Below, piece after piece: positions 4,878-6,213 of a DNA stretch of 6,213 nt. Position 1 is the stretch's first letter. Each line of letters starts with the position of its first letter. The translations under genes and the position numbers were made by a program. Source of the stretch: Syntrophomonadaceae bacterium (lineage in GTDB: Bacteria; Bacillota; Syntrophomonadia; Syntrophomonadales; Syntrophomonadaceae); NCBI GenBank assembly GCA_012798055.1, contig JAAZOA010000253.1, positions 1 to 6,213 on the forward strand, in the 5' to 3' direction. Under the pieces are notes generated by a model. That model searched no databases. It was given only the letters and a program-made list of their open reading frames with translations, and was not told the origin of the DNA.

Positions 4878-5697
4878 CGCTATGCTCCTCAATCCCATGG
4901 CGGGAGAATTTGACTGTATAGCGGCATAAGATTTTGCGTTGAGGGATGCTTTCGGGATTGATTTGTATGGCGAATCCGGCCCAGCACAGGCGGGCATGTT
5001 TCTCTCTGCCCCAGTAGACTTTAAATCTCCAGCCCTTGTCAACCGTAATGTCACTGAGGGAGTAAAGCAATCCCCACTGGGGGCTCAACAAGAAAGGCAG
5101 TCCACCTTGATCAGGGCAGACTTCCCACCCCCCGGGGCATTCGCATAGTCCGTCTTGGTGCCAGGCGCTGGTAAAAAAATCAGCTCCTAATTCGTTCATG
5201 ATGAACAGTTGCTGCGGGAGCGGACCTAAAAATTCGAATTCACAGACGATGTCAACCTGAACCGGATGTAGATAGTATTCAAATCGCACGCGGGCTTTGG
5301 GGTCGCCGGGCACCAGCTGTTCCTTGATGCCCAATAAGTCTCGCCAGTAAAAGCCGGCGCTTAGGAGAGCCCTTTGCAGTGGTGGAGCCAGCCGGTAAAA
5401 TGCGGACAGGCATTCTCTGAGCCTGGTGATCAAGTGATCGGCTCGCCCACCAGTGCCTGACCGGAACTCGGTATCAATGACATATTCAATCACCAGTTGC
5501 TGGGGATTCTGCCAAATGACTTCACTTTCCTGGGCGAAGAAAGTCTTGCCCCCACACCTTATAGCAGCGGTCCCCAGGCCCATCCCTTCCTGGGTAAGGT
5601 CAACCCCACCCGTCCTGACCTGTAAACCCCGGGCCAGTCCAGTGGATATTCCGGTTCCTTTGTAAAGACTATCGGTAAAGAATTCCGCAGCCTGCAT
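4870..5697 (-). CDS. Conserved-looking protein of unknown function, first gene of an operon with the radical SAM gene
   Basis: I do not recognise this 275-residue protein. It appears soluble, with no signal peptide or membrane helix. The composition suggests mostly beta strands: alternating hydrophobic stretches such as QLVIEYVID (67-75), RVRFEYYLHPVQVDIVCEFEF (137-156), WRFKVYWG (223-230) and KILCRYTVKF (255-264). A Gly-rich N-terminal part covers residues 13-50. A helix is likely near 87-112. A small cysteine group, C185, C187 and C194, sits in a Pro/Gly-rich turn and could bind a metal or form a disulfide; other cysteines are at 48, 96, 152, 238 and 258. The start is well fixed by AGGAGG (5704-5709), 6 bases before the ATG. 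The stop overlaps the start of the radical-SAM gene by 8 bases, so the two are made together and probably act on the same substrate or product. A carbohydrate- or ligand-binding beta-rich fold is possible but unproven. Confidence 0.8.
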   Translation of the reverse strand: MQAAEFFTDSLYKGTGISTGLARGLQVRTGGVDLTQEGMGLGTAAIRCGGKTFFAQESEVIWQNPQQLVIEYVIDTEFRSGTGGRADHLITRLRECLSAFYRLAPPLQRALLSAGFYWRDLLGIKEQLVPGDPKARVRFEYYLHPVQVDIVCEFEFLGPLPQQLFIMNELGADFFTSAWHQDGLCECPGGWEVCPDQGGLPFLLSPQWGLLYSLSDITVDKGWRFKVYWGREKHARLCWAGFAIQINPESIPQRKILCRYTVKFSRHGIEEHSDE

Positions 5698-5993
5698 ATT
5701 TATCCTCCTAGTCGGGAAACGATATGATAGCAGGTAGGCTCATAACAAAGCCTGGGTTGTTGCGCACCGACTGCCCTGCCCGAGTCATATCCCCTGGTGC
5801 CGGCAAAATGCGGGTGTTCTGCACGCATGGAGGCTGGACTTATCCTGATTTTAACATTTAATACGGCTTTGGGCATCAGGTTCGACCAGGATACTTCGCC
5901 TGAGGAAGTAGTGTTAATATTATAGATGAGATACTGGTGATTAATAACTGAGCTGAGCTGATGCTGCATAATATTGGGAATGGAGAGTTATTA
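5698..5993. other. Divergent intergenic region
   Basis: These 296 bases separate the leftward unknown-protein/radical-SAM operon from the rightward radical-SAM gene. I see no convincing gene. A leftward TATAAT (5919-5924) is the best promoter core, with a poor TTATTA (5942-5947) 17 bases upstream. It would leave a leader of more than 200 bases, in which TCAGG (5876-5880) can pair with CCTGA (5899-5903). For the rightward gene only weak -10 matches exist (TATTAT 5918-5923, CATAAT 5967-5972). No match to a known riboswitch was recognised by eye. Confidence 0.4.
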
Positions 5994-6213
5994 GTGGGCA
6001 AAACCTTGATAACCAGAGGAATCGAATGCAAGACGGCACTTAACAAGACCGGAATTCCAGGCTACCAGTACTGTATGAATCCTTACGTAGGATGCACCCA
6101 TGCCTGCGTTTACTGTTACGCTTCCTTCATGTGCCGTTTCACCGGTCATTCCGAGCCCTGGGGGGAGTTCCTGGATGTGAAAGTCAATTTCCCTTCGGTC
6201 CTGGCCAAACAGC
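5994..6213 (+). CDS. Radical SAM protein, spore-photolyase-like (SPL/Rv2578c) family, N-terminal part
   Basis: The first 73 residues are present and the gene runs off the right edge. MNPYVGC (28-34) leads into C34, C38 and C41 (CTHACVYC), the CxxxCxxC motif that holds the 4Fe-4S cluster of radical-SAM enzymes, followed by YA (42-43). This asparagine-proline-tyrosine form, with a YCYA ending, is typical of the family related to spore photoproduct lyase and Rv2578c. Most members have unknown substrates, and a DNA-repair role should not be assumed. The start is GTG at 5994: GGAGAG (5982-5987) lies 6 bases upstream, and this start leaves a normal-length segment before the cluster. Extra cysteines at 12 and 27 precede the motif. 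It is divergent from the unknown-protein operon across a 296-base gap. Confidence 0.85.
   Translation, partial: MGKTLITRGIECKTALNKTGIPGYQYCMNPYVGCTHACVYCYASFMCRFTGHSEPWGEFLDVKVNFPSVLAKQ

Noticed and set aside
4878..5054. 59-residue N-terminal extension of the cobalamin-type radical SAM protein
   Set aside because: It lies entirely inside the upstream gene in another frame, has no family similarity, and the ATG at 4877 has a well-spaced GAGGAG.
5870..5905. tRNA-like T-loop (GGTTCGA) between the divergent genes
   Set aside because: The flanks do not form the five-pair T stem, and no acceptor or anticodon stem is present, so it is not tRNA-Sec or another tRNA.
5700..5969. Leftward 89-residue frame before the unknown-protein operon
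   Set aside because: No recognisable protein pattern or good ribosome site; it more likely represents leader or spacer DNA.

Overview
This window looks like chromosomal DNA from a bacterium with roughly balanced base composition. Strong AGGAGG-type ribosome binding sites precede nearly every gene, many genes are compact, and there are two radical-SAM proteins and a probable Fe-S flavoprotein. This fits an anaerobic Gram-positive lineage such as the Clostridia in the broad sense. That is an inference from style and gene content; the sequence has no taxonomic marker.

Layout. Bases 1-65 may hold the start of a leftward gene that runs off the left edge. Two rightward genes follow, probably one transcript: an NRDE/TANGO2-family protein (228-1016) and a flavodoxin-fold protein with an iron-sulfur-flavoprotein cysteine motif (1092-1889). 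The second overlaps by 12 bases the end of a convergent leftward gene for an eight-helix membrane protein (1878-2702). A 395-base non-coding stretch (2703-3097) carries promoter-like sequences, a tandem 10-base repeat and several good hairpins. Next is a rightward CoA-binding (YccU/CoA_binding_2) gene (3098-3520). It converges on a leftward two-gene operon: a protein of unknown function (5697-4870), whose end overlaps the start of a radical-SAM protein with an N-terminal cobalamin-binding-like domain (4877-3558). A 296-base gap then precedes a rightward radical-SAM protein of the spore-photolyase-like family (from 5994), cut by the right edge.

Main discovery. The CoA-binding gene reads as a selenoprotein. 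The standard reading stops at TGA 3479-3481 after 127 residues, before the family's conserved C-terminal tail. The TGA sits exactly where homologues such as E. coli YccU have a conserved cysteine (Asp-Arg-Cys). In-frame reading beyond it gives 12 further residues that match the missing tail in sequence and length and end at a second TGA. Immediately after the first TGA is a hairpin with its GG-containing apical loop 19 bases downstream, closely resembling the apical part of the E. coli fdhF SECIS element. No other gene here contains an in-frame TGA, so genome-wide reassignment of TGA is unlikely. The organism should therefore encode SelA, SelB, SelD and tRNA-Sec elsewhere.

How the genes relate. 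The neighbourhood is a set of small housekeeping or redox-type genes with no single evident pathway. The one clear functional pairing is the overlapping, translationally coupled unknown protein and cobalamin-type radical-SAM protein.
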